NCBI GenBank assembly: GCA_013373005.1
Contig: JABXIP010000152.1
Span: forward strand, 1-14,032
Reading direction: 5' to 3'
DNA length: 14,032 nucleotides
Source of the DNA: Cytophagia bacterium
GTDB taxonomy: Bacteria > Bacteroidota > Bacteroidia > Cytophagales > Cyclobacteriaceae
The position numbers and the translations under genes were made by a program. The notes under the pieces were generated by a model, which was not told the origin of the DNA, did no database searches, and saw only the letters and a program-made list of their open reading frames with translations. Positions 12,912 to 14,032 of the stretch are shown in pieces (within the stretch, counting starts at the first letter, position 1; the number at the start of each line of letters is the position of its first letter).

Positions 12912-13163
12912 TTAAAAGTTATTAGAGTTAGAATCTGTTTTGTTTATACTCTGTCCTTTGCCTACCACAAAATAAGCTACAGAACCAATTACCGGAGCAA
13001 AGATTACTATTACCACCCAGATTAATTTTGTTACCCCATCCTTAAACTGGTTGGAGGCTATGTCTACAAGTGCCACAATGGGCAAAATCAGTCCGAAACA
13101 GATAAAAAGTATAAGCAATATTTCCGGCCCTCCGGGAATTCCAATGGCAATTGTGTGATTCAT
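12912..13163 (-). CDS. PLDc_N-type small membrane protein (copy 1)
   Basis: The 83-residue protein has two membrane segments (about 13-35 and 46-68) and the core motif LIWVVIVIFAPVIGSVAYFVVG of the PLDc_N family. A short glycine-rich N-terminus and a polar, asparagine/serine-rich tail (about 72-83) flank it. From ALVDI onward it aligns without gaps with the downstream paralogue at 12708-12902 over about 44 residues, roughly half of them identical, which points to tandem duplication. The AI-2E gene ends 27 bases upstream on the same strand, so the three genes probably form one transcript. The A-rich stretch before the ATG is typical of Bacteroidota, which lack a strong Shine-Dalgarno. Confidence 0.78.
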   Translation of the reverse strand: MNHTIAIGIPGGPEILLILFICFGLILPIVALVDIASNQFKDGVTKLIWVVIVIFAPVIGSVAYFVVGKGQSINKTDSNSNNF

Positions 13164-13190
13164 ATTTTTATAATTTTTGGTTTTAATATA

Positions 13191-14032
13191 CTATTCTTTT
13201 CCCAATTGGCTTCGTCCCATAAGCCGAACCAACATTTCAGCATCCGGATTTTGAGATAATACAACCCTCGCAAGCACTATTAAAGGTACTGATAGAAGCA
13301 TTCCTGCTATACCCCAAATATAGCCCCAGATAACCAAGCCTAGGATGACAGTCACCGTATTCAGCGCTACTGATGAACCCATTACGTAAGGCTCAATCAC
13401 ATTTCCCCATACAAACTGGGTTATAATCAGAAGAATAATAAAGAAGGTCAAAGCCCCGCCAGAATCTATTTGAATTAAGCCTAAGAGTACAGGAGGTACG
13501 GTTGCTGCTATGGAGCCTACCGTAGGAATGAAGTTCAGTAGAAATGCCAGAAAGCCCCAGAATAGCGCAAAGTCTACTCCAAATGCAAAGCATAGAATAC
13601 CAAAACATAGGCCAGTACAAAAGCTTGTAAAGAATTTCACCTTCATATAGCTGACAATGGAATTCTTTACCTCAACAAAGGATTTGATCATCTGTTCCTT
13701 TCCTTTATCGTCATCTCCTTCCAGATAGGATATATACTTTTCATACCTCACTATACTGCCCAAAACGGCCACCAAATAAACCGCACATAAGATGAAATTG
13801 AAGGTGAAGGTACCGAGTGAACTCGCCACAAGCCCCGAAGTACTTACAATGAACTCTTGAGAAAGCATGCTATTGATGGCAGCAATTAGCCCATCGTGCT
13901 CTATTTGATCTACTCCGGGAATGAATTCTAAGCCTGCCAAAACTTCTCCCATTTTATTATCCATCTGATAAAGGAGCTTTTCTTTCTCATCATAAATCTG
14001 CTGTCCGGTGTCTACAACTATCACCCCAATGA
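13191..14032 (-). CDS. AI-2E family membrane transporter, 5' end outside the window
   Basis: The frame stays open to the right edge of the window, so the gene is truncated here; about 280 residues of the C-terminal part are present, against about 350-370 in complete members. The family (AI-2E/PerM/UPF0118) contains inner-membrane proteins with about eight segments, including the AI-2 exporter and sodium/proton antiporters. Visible are a soluble segment, a membrane segment (FNFILCAVYLVAVLG), the conserved FIPTVGSIAATVPPVLLG block, NVIEPYVMG and the end GIAGMLLSVPLIVL. These are the family's core blocks. The apparent start at 14024 is a GTG inside the frame and not the true start. The substrate is unknown. 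It heads an apparent operon with the two PLDc_N genes. Confidence 0.85.
   Translation of the reverse strand, partial: IGVIVVDTGQQIYDEKEKLLYQMDNKMGEVLAGLEFIPGVDQIEHDGLIAAINSMLSQEFIVSTSGLVASSLGTFTFNFILCAVYLVAVLGSIVRYEKYISYLEGDDDKGKEQMIKSFVEVKNSIVSYMKVKFFTSFCTGLCFGILCFAFGVDFALFWGFLAFLLNFIPTVGSIAATVPPVLLGLIQIDSGGALTFFIILLIITQFVWGNVIEPYVMGSSVALNTVTVILGLVIWGYIWGIAGMLLSVPLIVLARVVLSQNPDAEMLVRLMGRSQLGKE

Noticed and set aside
1..14032. CRISPR array, insertion sequence, prophage or tRNA-associated island
   Set aside because: No regularly spaced direct repeats, transposase, integrase, phage gene or tRNA-like cloverleaf was seen; base composition looks even apart from 1-110.

Overview
The window looks like chromosomal DNA of a free-living, probably marine member of the Bacteroidota, most likely Cytophagales (a Roseivirga/Fulvivirga-like organism). 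I infer this from moderate-to-low GC, the near absence of Shine-Dalgarno sequences, several exact TAnnTTTG promoter -7 elements just before genes, and the gene types: a DUF922 secreted protease, a SusR-free LacI-controlled glycan cluster, LuxR-like HTH proteins fused to a membrane anchor, and a lipoprotein with a bare lipobox. The species itself cannot be read from the sequence.

Layout. Positions 1-110 hold a cluster of short GC-rich palindromes, downstream of a RhlE-like DEAD-box RNA helicase gene (minus strand, 111-1343). Diverging from it across only 50 bp is a DUF922 predicted zinc protease gene (1394-1963). A 377-bp AT-rich gap follows, containing a hairpin and the promoter of the next cluster. 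Positions 2341-8189 are a carbohydrate locus: a LacI-family regulator overlapping a lipoprotein GH16 endo-beta-glucanase, then a PfkB-family sugar kinase overlapping beta-phosphoglucomutase, then a GH65 phosphorylase. A strong 15-bp hairpin closes it.

The second half has a membrane-anchored LuxR-type HTH protein without the usual TPR sensor (8349-9119), a secreted serine beta-lactamase-like hydrolase (9261-10586), a predicted beta-propeller lipoprotein (10665-11750) and a LolA-like periplasmic protein (11805-12536). The start codon of the last lies inside a terminator-like hairpin. A short 34-residue membrane ORF follows (12602-12706). On the minus strand, an AI-2E family membrane protein, truncated by the window edge (13191-14032), and two tandem paralogous PLDc_N-type small membrane proteins (12912-13163 and 12708-12902) form an apparent operon.

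How the genes fit together. GH65 enzymes phosphorolyse alpha-glucosides to beta-glucose-1-phosphate and a free acceptor sugar. The overlapping beta-phosphoglucomutase turns beta-glucose-1-phosphate into glucose-6-phosphate. The PfkB kinase is the natural candidate to phosphorylate the released sugar, although its sugar-binding motif is atypical. The LacI gene probably controls the locus. The GH16 enzyme cleaves beta-glucans rather than alpha-glucosides, so the pairing is not a textbook maltose operon, and no transporter is present in the window. I see no CRISPR array, insertion sequence, tRNA, rRNA or phage gene. The most interesting points are the kinase/phosphorylase combination, the sensor-less membrane HTH protein, the hairpin over a start codon, and promoters that imply leaderless mRNAs.
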